Assembly (NCBI GenBank): GCA_009733715.1
Contig: WMKJ01000052.1
Location: 29,843-93,842 of the forward strand
From: Herpomyces periplanetae
Lineage: Eukaryota; Ascomycota; Laboulbeniomycetes; Herpomycetales; Herpomycetaceae
Direction of reading: 5' to 3'
DNA: 64,000 bases
The notes under the pieces are model-generated. The model was not told where the DNA came from, searched no databases, and saw only the letters and a program-made list of their open reading frames with translations. The translations under genes were made by a program, and so were the position numbers. Shown here in pieces: positions 36,426-46,748 of the stretch (the first letter of the stretch is position 1; each line of letters begins with the position of its first letter).

Positions 36426-36739
36426 TGAGTTCCTTTATGCCTAAGCTTATAATACTAATATATAGATATGTTTGAGCGTGACTCTCCATTCCTGTCAGCG
36501 ATTAACTCCTCCGTAAACACTAACCACATTACACCGGTATTCGTCCCAAAGTCTTGCAAAACTCATTCAACCACTGGCCACTTACTAAACTCGAAACAAT
36601 CCTTAAGCTACTCTGAACTTAGGTACCTATACTGTCCCAGCTTGCCTTTGTATATACAAAAATATACTGTCTTCATACCACTCTTTACTAACTATACTAA
36701 TCACTTTCCCTTAGCCGTACTCCCCCACCACCATCTGAC

Positions 36740-39700
36740 ATGAACCCTTGCTCTATAGATGCCGTTTCTGGTCTAAAAAGAACCCGGCCGTGTACTGACT
36801 TTATTCCCCTTGGTTTTGGTCAGAGTGAACCTTTTTGCATAACTACTGGACTCATACCTGTTTCATTGTCCTTGTCTTCTAATATATCACCATCTCTGTT
36901 TAACGCTAAATTCACGGCCGAGAAAGTTTCACTAGACTCTTTATTGAAATTTGCCTGTGACTCTTCACATTCTTTCAGCTTCTCTCATCCTTCACAGGAA
37001 ACTTTACGCTACCATAAAAGTGGTTTACGCCGACATTTTGGTGTCTCCTCAACCCATCAAGATAAATTTTCCCGCTCTGAAGCTAGTGAAAGATGTATGA
37101 AAAGTCGAACTAATTATCCTCATACTGACTTTTGTGGTACTCTTGACCTTCAACATCCTTCCATATCCTTTCCTTCATTGTGCCCCACTCTGAGTCAGTA
37201 TACACCCCTCTCATCTCTTTCGGCCCAAATCATTCCCAATTATAACGTTTTTGAAAAACACTTCTCAACTCCATCAGCTGCAACTGATACATCAACATGT
37301 TCATCCAACTTTCCCACGTCCAATGCTCGCTCATCTCCCAGTTTAGTAACATCGTCTCGTTACTCGGATGAAGCTTACAATTCAAAACCAAATTTCTTAT
37401 TGCAATTGCCATCTGATGTGCGTCGTACATCATTACCGATGGCAAAGTCTTCTACCGATTTGAGCTTACAGAATTCCAAATTCTCATACCAATCCTTAAG
37501 TTTACCATATCATCAAAATCACTATCATTCTCCAGTAAGTAGCTTTAATGAGCATTCTGGTTCTCGACCCCTTCCAATTGCTCAATCTATATTTGCCACT
37601 ACGTTGCATGCACCTTGGAATATCACAGCCGCAAATGATCTTGCATGCTTCGCTTTTGGTGTTACGCGGTCCGAGTTACAAAAGCTTGATATTTTAGATG
37701 TAGTCCACGAAAGTCGACGGTCATGGTTATGCGACAAACTGACAAAATCAAATATAAAGAACGCTACATCATGTGAAAACTCTGTTAAAAGCTTCTCTGA
37801 CTCAGCGTCATCTTTTTCCGATCTTCCGAGTCCCTCTGAGCATTCAACATGCAGCTCAGGGAGCAAACACAGCTCGCCTTCATCGCCTCGTTTGGCATGG
37901 GAACGAGTTTGCTCAACTTTTGGAGCGGGAATAACGGAAATGTTACCACAGACACCTGGTAAACTCACGCAAGACTTTGAACGCCATGATATATGTCGAA
38001 CGTCTGATAGCCAATTGAACTACTCCATTGACTCACAGAAACTAGATGAGGAATATGATAATCCACTTAAAAGTTGTACCTCAGACCACCCCGCCCAAAA
38101 TGTTTTATTGCGTGGAGAAATAGTACCGATACGTAAACGTAACGGTATGCTGGTTTCAGTATCATTATGGGTCAAAGAGAACGTTGACTGTCTGATTTGG
38201 GTTTTGGAAGAGGTAAATGAGGATGTACTACTAGTTAGCGTTGACAAAACATGGCAAGTTACTCGATCATGGAGTGGACCCAGTGACTTTTGGACCATAG
38301 GGCAAAATTCTTTGATATCAATGAAATTGAGTCGTCCAGCTGAATTTGAGGAATATACTCATCATAATGCTAATTTAGAGCCATCATTAAGTTCAACATG
38401 CGAAGAGAGTGAATATTACCATACAGTGAAGCTTGGGGATCGGCATATTCCAGTTACAGTTGAAAAGCTTAAAAATGGGTACGATTGCCTACCGAGGACG
38501 TATCAAGGAAAGGCTTGCACAAAAGGGCTGAATAATGCAGAATCCATAGACAATTCAAACGATGTAGACGAAATAATTTTGCGAATCTCTTCTCTCCCTT
38601 ATGCATCCGGAATAATTATTGTTGATGGAGAAAGTTACGAGGCTCTTTGTGGGAATTCGGCATTTTCGGCAGTATTGTTTGGCAGAAATGAGGTCAAGGG
38701 ACTTAGTATAGGGGAAATTCTGCCAGAGTTTAAAAGGTTAATTGAGGTAATCAAGCGGGAAAACATGGCGGATTTAACCGCGGAATCGGTTGTATCAGAA
38801 TGTATATTTCGAAGGGCTCAGGCTTTGTTGGAAGTGCAAAATGGAATAACCTGTCGGAATAGGGATAGAGATAGGGATATTGAAAAATTGAGAAATCACG
38901 ATTTATGGTATACAATGGTGTCATCAGCCTATAAGCCGGCGATAATTAAGGCAAAACATCGTAATGGAGGGATAATTATGGTGGATGTCCAAATGAGAGT
39001 GATGAATTATCCGTTGTATCACGAAGAAGCCAATCAAAATAAAATTGGGAAAAAGTTTGGCGGTGATGAACGAGAAGGGTGTGAGGGTAAAATGATTTAT
39101 GTGCTCTGGATATCATACTCACGGAAGCATCATATGGGGTTACAAAGTACCATTGATCCATCAAGGCAGTATAATGCATCTATAGATATGCGTAGTTTTC
39201 CTGGGCCGGAAATGAACAGAGGAGAAAGTGTTGGCGGGGGAGAAGATTCTAGTATAAGTAATGAGAATCGAGATAATTGGGTTAGAGATCGATTTGGAAG
39301 GGTATTGCGAGTGTGCAGAAGAGAAATTGAAAATGGTCAAACCAGCGAAAATTTGAGAAACGAAGAGTCGCGGAGGGCAGAGGATGAAATCACACGATTA
39401 TCGAATGATGAAAGTAACATAGGGACCGGAACGGGGAAGCAGCATAAAAAAACGATTACAGATTTTGAAGTTTTGGGAGAAATGGGGCAAGGAGCTTACG
39501 GACAAGTCAAATTGTGTCGTAATTTGCATACTAAGAAGAAGGTTATCATGAAATATGTAACGAAACGGCGAATTCTGGTTGATACGTGGACGCGGGATCG
39601 ACGACTTGGTACAGTTCCGTTAGAAATTCATGTTTTGGATTACTTGAGAAGGGAGAAACTTGGACATCCAAACATTATTGAAATGATGGATTTTTTTGAA

Positions 39701-40424
39701 GATGAGATTAATTATTACATTGAAATGGTACCTCATGGAGTAACGGGCATGGATTTATTTGATTATATTGAAGTGACTAATAATATGGAAGAATCGGAGT
39801 GTCAGCGGATTTTTACGCAAGTTGCTAGTGCGGTTCATCATTTGCACACCAAAGCGCAAATAGTGCATCGTGATATTAAGGATGAAAATGTTATTCTTGA
39901 CGGCGAAGGGCGTATTAAGCTGATAGATTTTGGAAGTGCAGCCTATGTGAAAAATGGACCGTTTGGAGTTTTTGTTGGTACAATTGGTAAGTTCAACAAG
40001 AGAGGGGGAAAGGAGAGTAATAGTATTTTAATATATGTTGGTTTTAAATGTATGACATTACTGACCTGAAATATACACATCATGAATAGATTACGCTGCA
40101 CCGGAAGTTTTAGCTGGGCATGTGTACCGTGGAAAGGAGCAGGATGTATGGGCACTAGGGATCCTTTTGTACACAATAATTTATAAAGAAAATCCCTTTT
40201 ATAGTATTGATGAAATCATGGATCATGGACTACGGGTTCCTCATGTGATGAGCGAATCGAGTCTTTCGCTGATTAGGTGCATGCTTAATAGGGATGTTGA
40301 AGGACGAATAACTATAACGGAAGTCTTGAATCATCCCTGGTGCAAAGAATTTATAGATCGAGCTAACAATCGACCGGATCAGCGAGTCAACAGTCATAAT
40401 TCTACACAATTATCAAGGTACTAG
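36740..40424 (+). CDS. PSK1: PAS-domain serine/threonine kinase (PSK1/2-like)
   Basis: Nutrient-sensing PAS kinase; in budding yeast Psk1/Psk2 steer glucose towards cell-wall glucan and phosphorylate Ugp1 and translation factors. Exons 36740-39986 and 40090-40424 give 1193 residues. The intron lies in the activation loop: VGTI joins to D-Y-A-A-P-E-V-L-A-G (donor GTAAGT, acceptor AATAG). Residues 1-260 are Ser-rich. A PAS domain sits at about 285-340 (PWNITAANDLACFAFGVTRSEL). A second, less certain PAS-like region is near 615-690. The kinase spans about 905-1170: G-Q-G-A-Y-G-Q-V glycine loop, VIMKYV lysine, H-R-D-I-K-D-E-N catalytic loop, D-F-G-S, A-P-E. All key residues are present. A 91-codon ORF at 36468 ends in a 4-base ATGA overlap with this start. 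Confidence 0.9.
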
Positions 40425-41255
40425 GGGGGGCTAGGAATTTGCATGTTATGGGTCATAACCATATTGAATGGCATGAATGACGTGAAAGTTTGTATAAATG
40501 CATATCCGGAATATAATATTCTGCGATATTTTACTCCAGGGAAAAATGAAAAATCCCTTTTTCTTGGACCAATACACTTTCCCCCAACGCTCATCATCCA
40601 ACAATTCGATGCACGTGCACCACGATTCTTCCCCGTGATCTCCCCATTCCCGTTCCGGACTCTGGCCACCGCCACACCCGCATCCGAATCGTGCATTACC
40701 CAGGGTTTTGTCACGGGACCTATTGGAGACCCACATCTGGATACTATGGAATTATGTAATAGGAATTGCCTATTTGAGATAGGAGGAATTTGGTTCAACA
40801 CGTGTGATGGGAAGGAGACCACCTGGAAGGGGGGAAGAGCGAGACAACATGACGTCACTATGGGCAGTTTACCGCTTCCAGGTTGGGAATTTTTTCTATT
40901 TTGGGGATGTATACTTGCAGTTAAAGATGAATTCCAAGAGTAAGATTTTCTATTCCAACAAGTTACATGGATTGGAATTAACATGAAAATTGTATGAACT
41001 CAAGAGAATAGGTAAATTGACGCAGGTTGGGTAACAAGGGTTAAAGTGGTTTGGCAGTTAAATACAGAACTGGCTAGCCAAGGTGAAAAAGGAAGCTATT
41101 TAGTGTATGTGAGAACATTTACGCTTCATATCAAACTCTCAGAGTTAGCTCTCACGATAGAGTGTAACATGGAGTGGCTTGGCATAGCATAGCAAGCTTA
41201 ACGTCTACTTTTCACATCAAATCTGCTACTACCGTGCTGATACATTATCCTGGGG
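40425..41255. other. Convergent spacer, PAS kinase / BAG protein
   Basis: About 830 bases. ORFs of 96-187 codons exist on both strands but overlap each other and have no recognisable motif or signal peptide; I do not call a gene. Confidence 0.4.
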
Positions 41256-42698
41256 TTAACCGCTAGATTTTAGATATGCTTCTTTTGCCTCGTCCAATGT
41301 TGCTAAAAGAGTTTGCGTAGTCTTTACCAAATTTTTCCGACGAGCTCGAGCGTCACTATTACCTTCAGTTGACACTTCATCAAGCTTAAGGATAACTTGA
41401 GTTAATAATATCTCGCCTAGTCGCTTGTACTCTAATTCTATGGCATCACGTTCATCCTTGTATTCGGGATTCTTGACCGCCTCCATAAATCTTTCATAGG
41501 GAACTTTTACTTGAGTTTCCATAAATTCTTCGATCATATTCAATTGTTCTTCACACGGCAAATCACCAAACCTTTTTCCATCCTTTCGCATACCATTAAC
41601 CGTCGGTATGGCAAAGTTATCCCGTGCAAAGGGTAAGCGCTTTTTCTGCTTAACAGACTGAGCATTACTAAGATCAGCGTTAACACTGGTACTAGTGGTT
41701 GAACTGGACGCAGTGGGATTTTGGTGGTGGTGTTGTGTATGATCTCTGTTCCGATTTTTCTTTCCACCCCGCCTAATCGATTTACCCTGCCGAGACGCGC
41801 CCATTTCGTTTACAGGGTGTTTACTCTGGTTTGAGTGTTGTGGAGCAGAGTTAACATTCACAGTCGAATTAGGAGAAGCTACGTTAACATCATTGCCAGA
41901 TTCAAGTCGGTCGACCGATACATTACCACGACGGGGGGCAACACGAAGTAGCAAACCTTCATCTTCGGAGGAATTACCCGGATGCACTTCATGATCCGTA
42001 TTGTTTACCGCAGTATGGTTATTCCTAGTTGGATTAGCATCTTTATCACTTCTGGGGAATTTGGCCCCCGAACTAATTAAGGGGCTACTAGCACTAGACA
42101 TTGATGGCTTTCCCGCGTGGTTCCGTTGGTGATACGGTTGAGCAAATCTATTTTGACCTTCGCTATTTCCATCTCGCCTATCACGACATGTAACCCAAAT
42201 TTCAATGGGTCGAGGACTTCGACTACGTACACCCAAATCTCGTAGTGCCATGCCATCATTCTCCAATGGCATACCATTAAAGTATAACATCACATCATCC
42301 GGGTTTCGAACGCATAACTTTTCGGCAATATCCTCCCGCAAATCACCGATCTTTAATTGGCCACGATCAATGGTTAGGACGGGATAGTATATTGGAAAGA
42401 CACCTGAGCCGCACTTAAATATGATAACGTCGTTATTCTTCATGGATGCGAGGTAGTGAATGTCACTGTGTGTGTTGGACGTGTTATCCCGACTTCTATC
42501 TTGTTCAGAGGATTTTCGGGGGCGTGAAGTGAATGACTGTCGGCCGGTATTGGTAGGGTCATTGCGCAAGCAGCGCATAGTATCACGATCTCGATTATCC
42601 GCGAAAGATGTGGGATTTTCAAGTTGAAATAAGCCAGTCGGCATCCATGTAGGCTGATATGCAGGTTTAAAATCTTGGGCCCAACGAGACCAGGACAT
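41256..42698 (-). CDS. BAG-domain co-chaperone with ubiquitin-like region
   Basis: BAG proteins are nucleotide-exchange factors of Hsp70; fission yeast Bag101/Bag102 pair a ubiquitin-like domain with a BAG domain. Single exon, 480 residues, starting MSWSRWAQDF. A ubiquitin-like domain spans about 90-170: VFPIYYPVLTIDRGQLKIGDL, REDIAEKLCV, VMLYFNGMPLENDGMALRDLGV. The middle (190-375) is disordered, rich in Asn, Ser and His, with a basic patch (RRGGKKNRNRD). The BAG domain is at about 390-475: L-N-M-I-E-E-F-M-E-T, Y-E-R-F-M-E-A, then D-A-R-A-R-R-K-N-L-V-K-T-T-Q-T-L-L-A-T-L-D, the Hsp70-contacting helix. No transmembrane segment, so it is cytosolic or nuclear rather than Snl1-like. Confidence 0.88.
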   Translation of the reverse strand: MSWSRWAQDFKPAYQPTWMPTGLFQLENPTSFADNRDRDTMRCLRNDPTNTGRQSFTSRPRKSSEQDRSRDNTSNTHSDIHYLASMKNNDVIIFKCGSGVFPIYYPVLTIDRGQLKIGDLREDIAEKLCVRNPDDVMLYFNGMPLENDGMALRDLGVRSRSPRPIEIWVTCRDRRDGNSEGQNRFAQPYHQRNHAGKPSMSSASSPLISSGAKFPRSDKDANPTRNNHTAVNNTDHEVHPGNSSEDEGLLLRVAPRRGNVSVDRLESGNDVNVASPNSTVNVNSAPQHSNQSKHPVNEMGASRQGKSIRRGGKKNRNRDHTQHHHQNPTASSSTTSTSVNADLSNAQSVKQKKRLPFARDNFAIPTVNGMRKDGKRFGDLPCEEQLNMIEEFMETQVKVPYERFMEAVKNPEYKDERDAIELEYKRLGEILLTQVILKLDEVSTEGNSDARARRKNLVKTTQTLLATLDEAKEAYLKSSG

Positions 42699-42749
42699 TA
42701 GATGAGTAATATAAAAAGGACGACGGTTAAATGTTTAAATATGCGTGTT

Positions 42750-42750
<1 letters not shown>

Positions 42751-42788
<38 letters not shown>
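42751..42788. repeat. AT microsatellite
   Basis: A run of alternating TA, interrupted by one C, lies 55-90 bases upstream of the BAG start codon. Confidence 0.9.
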
Positions 42789-43664
42789 GGACGAAAGAGT
42801 GTGCAGTGATAGTTTCACTTGGTAGCGCAGAGATTTGGGGATATTTTGCGATTAACAAGGTAAAAAGTATGCGTAAATGTGAGTACGAGTGATGCTGAAA
42901 TAGATAAGGGAATCCTACGAGGACAGCCTAAGTGTAAGCGTAAAAGAAGGGTGGTCGCGAAGGAATGACGGGATGGAGAGATGGGTGTGCAGTATAGAAA
43001 AGTAAGAGGGGACGGGTGAAAAGTTGTTTAAAGGAAAGGGTATGTGAGGTTAATCCAGATAGGATTAGTCGACAAATTGTGAAGGGGGTAGAGACAAAGC
43101 CAAAAGAAAGTATTAACGACCGTGACGGTAAGCGTGTATCTAAAGTAGGTGTATAGGAGCAAGCATGTATATTGTGAAAAGGATGGTCTGATACGCTTGT
43201 ATGGCGATGAGTTCGTTGGCCCGTGGGCTTGACTGTTTAACCGTAAATCAAGCTAATCGTAAACGTTTCCAGCGCATAGCTAACGCCACGTCCGCACTTT
43301 TTCAAGTCTTCAAACCTACTCTAGAACGTTAAACGTACAATTAATGTCTCTCAGTCTCTGCAGCTAACCGAACAAAAGAAACCTTCAACCTCTAAATAAC
43401 AGTAAACCGTGCGCTTTCTCACTCACTTACCTACGAGACCTAACCAAAGCAACGTTTGCCCAAAAAAATTCCCCAACGCTGTCTTTTCTGAAAATCGTTA
43501 TATTTCTCTCCAAAAACTTTGCTCCCATACACCTAATCTATTATCGTTAACTTCGATCCTACATAATCTATTAAATCACTCTTCCCCCTAGTCCTTTTAC
43601 CTGGCCCATCCACTCTCGCGCCCGCGTCCGCACCAAACCTTTTCCACCCTCACATTTCCGGCTA

Positions 43665-43704
43665 CACGTGATCTTCACGTGAATCTCCCGTGACCAATCA
43701 CGTG
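43665..43704. promoter_or_regulatory. Triple CACGTG cluster
   Basis: CACGTG hexamers at 43665-43670, 43676-43681 and 43699-43704 within 40 bases, the tightest cluster in the window. CACGTG is the E-box bound by Cbf1/bHLH factors in fungi. It lies near the BAG gene's distal upstream region. Confidence 0.55.
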
Positions 43705-44349
43705 GGCTAGTGGGCATCTCTAAGTGGAGAGTTTGGCGATAATTTTGAGGGAGCGTGGAGGAATTTTACAAATTCACAACTATTCTTCTAATGTTGTGCA
43801 TACACCCGGCTAAGTTTGGACATTTTAGACTTGGTTAAACCTTGGAGTGCACATGGACTACTTAGTGGAATGACTGATGGATCGTTTAGCCGTCTACTCT
43901 CCAAGATAGGCAAAGTTGATTTTAGTCTAGGGTTCTACTTTATGGAACTTATTCCATCTTTACACATTCAAGTTTTCCTACCCACTTGCCCTCTAATAAT
44001 TTCATGATTAGTACAAATACATCTTATCATTTATCTCTCGACTTTCAACTTTTAAATGACACTAATGCGAAAACACAGATCAATGGGACTCATGTGGTTC
44101 AGAAGCAAACTCGCTGCTGACTTCTTTAACTATTTCGTTTATTAGAAGTATCTTGCCCTTTCACGCCTGAAGTTCATGCATACAGCTAAATAACTAACTG
44201 ATTAGCAAGGACTCATGCATGCTGCTCTATAATTACCGAGTTTGTATAACTTGAATGATACTATTAAAATATCATATGCACTCTCAAAAATTTTACCCTG
44301 GCATTCAATCATTGGAATGTAGACTAAGATTAAGCTCAAGTTTAATACT

Positions 44350-46748
44350 TCATGCTCGCTTTTTCGGCATTGCGAGCATATTTAAACGATCCTGTGTTAA
44401 ACCAACTCTCCTGCTGTCCATTCTACTCTCACCCAACCCCAAATGATTTGCATGATTCATTTCAGGCATGCTCTTAGTTGCGCTTGAACTATTCATCATG
44501 GTTCTGGATGCACTTGTGGTTTTAGAGTTATGACGGAGATGACTTGCACCTCTCTTGTTCCGAATATTATTATACTGCCCTGCCTTCATAGCACTGAACA
44601 ACCCTCCTGTGACCTTTTTGATAATTCCCCCACCCACCTTGGAATCTTGATTGTTGATCCTTTTAGCTACTGAACTCAACGTGGGTTCTGTTAGTCTTAC
44701 CCGCTTACTTAGTCTCTCAACTTTGTCTCGTACGGCCTTATTTGGTTGGTTTTCTTTTTCACCCAATCCACTGTCAAATTTACGCTTTGACCGATTAGCC
44801 TGAGCTTTAAGGGTACCTTCTGGGAGTCCCATGGTATCTTGGATTTTGGACGACGTTATCTCATTCATTTTCTTTAGACCATCTTTTTTGCTATCATCTT
44901 TAACGCGGGGAATACGTGAGTTTTCATGTAGCTTTGAGAATATTATCGGACTTTTAGCCTGAAATGTAAAGTTTCGATTCATATCACTCCTCATCCATGC
45001 TTGATTGGATCCTTTACTATCGCTGTAGGAGCCTTGGCTAAGATTAACCATATCATCTACCGGATAAGCACCGGGAAATAGAATACCGGTGTCATTTTCT
45101 TTGTAACCATTAGCAAATGAATCATCTGAGGCATTGTTTAGTCGTTTCTCCTGCTTCTCAGCCATTTCAGTAGCTGAGGCGCTAAATTTCACATGTCTCG
45201 CGCGGGAGTTAGTAGCATGAGATGAACTATTAATTTGAACACGATCGCCGCTGGAAAATGAGGTGTCATCCATATCATCAGCTCGTTTTCCGGGCGGGGT
45301 TGCTAAATGAGTTCCAGCGGCTACTTTGCGTGGGTCATCCGAGTAGAGTCTCTTTGGGGTTCGTAGTATAGACTTTAGCGAGACATTTTCAGCTAGTGTT
45401 GGACATGGTGGAGAGTGAAGACGAGGTTTGTCATGAGCATTAAGATTAACGGCTATGGTAGTGGTTGTGGTAACTTCGACAGGCAAGGGCGGTAATGGCC
45501 TCGGGGATTGGGGGGTCTGGTAAATTTGCCGGGATGGAGTTTGCGATAAATGCTTAAAACCTGGGGTAAGGGGGAGGGGGGTTCCCTGATTTGAGTTAGA
45601 TTGAGTGATATTCTCTGATTTCGGACGTTCGTGGTCGAGTCTATTGGTAACTTTGGATGAAGTAGAAGTTATATTTCCCAAAAGTGCATCGGTATCGGAA
45701 GGTTTAAATGTCCTATGGTGCGATTGAGTATCTGGCGATGTGATTGTATTGGAAGTAAGCACAGAATTTAAGTTATTCCCTGGTTTGGAATGAGCATTTA
45801 ACAATGTACGGCGAGGAGTTGGTGGTAACTTAGGTTTGGACGAATTGAAATTATGTTGTTCTGGTATCGTTTCCCGTTTGATACGTTTTGCGGGGCTGGC
45901 AGAGCATGAGTCGACATTGGGCAGTTTGGGGTTGACACATTTGGAGTTTGGAGGGTGAAAATCTGGTTCAGTTTTGGCAAACTTTCTCTTAAGTGCAGTT
46001 TGAGACGAAGGTAGGTCCTTTTTGGAATTTGAATAAATAGTGTTGGCACGAAAAGCGGAAGGATGATCGGCGATTGATGGCATCTTTTTGAATTGGGCCA
46101 TATGAATGTCACTGAATCGACCTGTTTTTGTCTTAGGTTTTGCCACCTTTCTACAAGGGGTTAATGTCTCGGGTACTGCAGCATCTGAGGCGGTATTCAA
46201 GTTAATAGACTGACAGGATGCATTTGAGAGGTTTTCAGAGTTAGGACAGTTAATTGAGGATACAGAGTTTTTGGGGGAAAAATTGGAAGGTGGAGTAAAC
46301 GAATGAGAACCCGTTTGATTTGGAGAAATGAGGTTAAGATTTGATAATTTGGCCATGGTAGCAAGATTGGAATGATCAGGCTTGGGAGATGCCTGTGGGT
46401 TGCAAGATTGAGGAGAGGGAATGATGGGGTTGGCTGAATCTTTTGAAACCGTCTGGGGAAGTGAAGGGGAAGATTGATGATTAGTAGTAGGGATGTCGGA
46501 TTTGGGGCAGGGTGGAAATATGGTTGGATCTAGATCCTTATTAACGAAAGATTCCAAGTTAGTTTTAAGTGATTGGTTAGCAAATAGATTTGGGCTTGAA
46601 ACGTCGCCGGGGTGTTGTTCACCAGTAGCTGAGTTGCGCTGATTCAAGGATTACGGTCAGTAAATGTAAACATGTAGTGGTGGGTACGTACGGTACGTAC
46701 CATTGCAAGTTGTTTTAAACGGGAAGATTGACGTCGAGTTGACACCAT
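44350..46748 (-). CDS. Unrecognised 778-residue disordered protein with KEN box and PP1-docking motif
   Basis: I do not recognise this protein. Exons 46748-46701 and 46638-44350; the intron has GTACGT and AATCAG, and exon 1 gives MVSTRRQSSRLKQLAM. Nearly the whole chain is Ser/Pro/Asn/Lys-rich and probably disordered. Visible short motifs: several S/T-P sites (LTPGF, QTPS, QTPQSP), S-I-L-R-T-P-K-R near residue 440, R-H-V-K-F-S at 497-502 matching the [RK]-x-V-x-F PP1-docking motif, and K-E-N at 644-646 matching an APC/C degron. A basic stretch KAVRDKVERLSKRVRL follows. These suggest, but do not prove, a mitotic or chromosomal protein controlled by CDK, PP1 and the APC/C. It could equally be a disordered protein carrying these motifs by chance. 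Confidence 0.8.

Larger units (their letters stand above)
31531..36739. promoter_or_regulatory. Long divergent intergenic region, DOCK / PAS kinase
   Basis: About 5.2 kb without a supportable gene. From 31531 to about 34990 the forward strand is purine-rich; from about 35020 to 36740 it is pyrimidine-rich. The switch near 35000 probably marks where the two promoters or leaders meet. CACGTG hexamers are at 32217-32222 and 35483-35488. A diverged tandem duplication of about 26 bases lies at 32293-32349. An open frame at 36468-36743 overlaps the kinase start. Other ORFs are under 80 codons and random-looking. Confidence 0.5.
42699..44349. promoter_or_regulatory. Intergenic, BAG leader and KEN-protein 3' end
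   Basis: About 1.65 kb with no gene. 42700-43200 is purine-rich on the forward strand, i.e. a pyrimidine-rich leader of the BAG gene. Three CACGTG hexamers cluster at 43665-43704. Short ORFs at 43409, 43816 and 44255 have no support. Confidence 0.45.

Noticed and set aside
40443-40984. ORFs of 166 and 187 codons on opposite strands
   Set aside because: They overlap each other, have no motif, and lie in a convergent spacer; probably chance.
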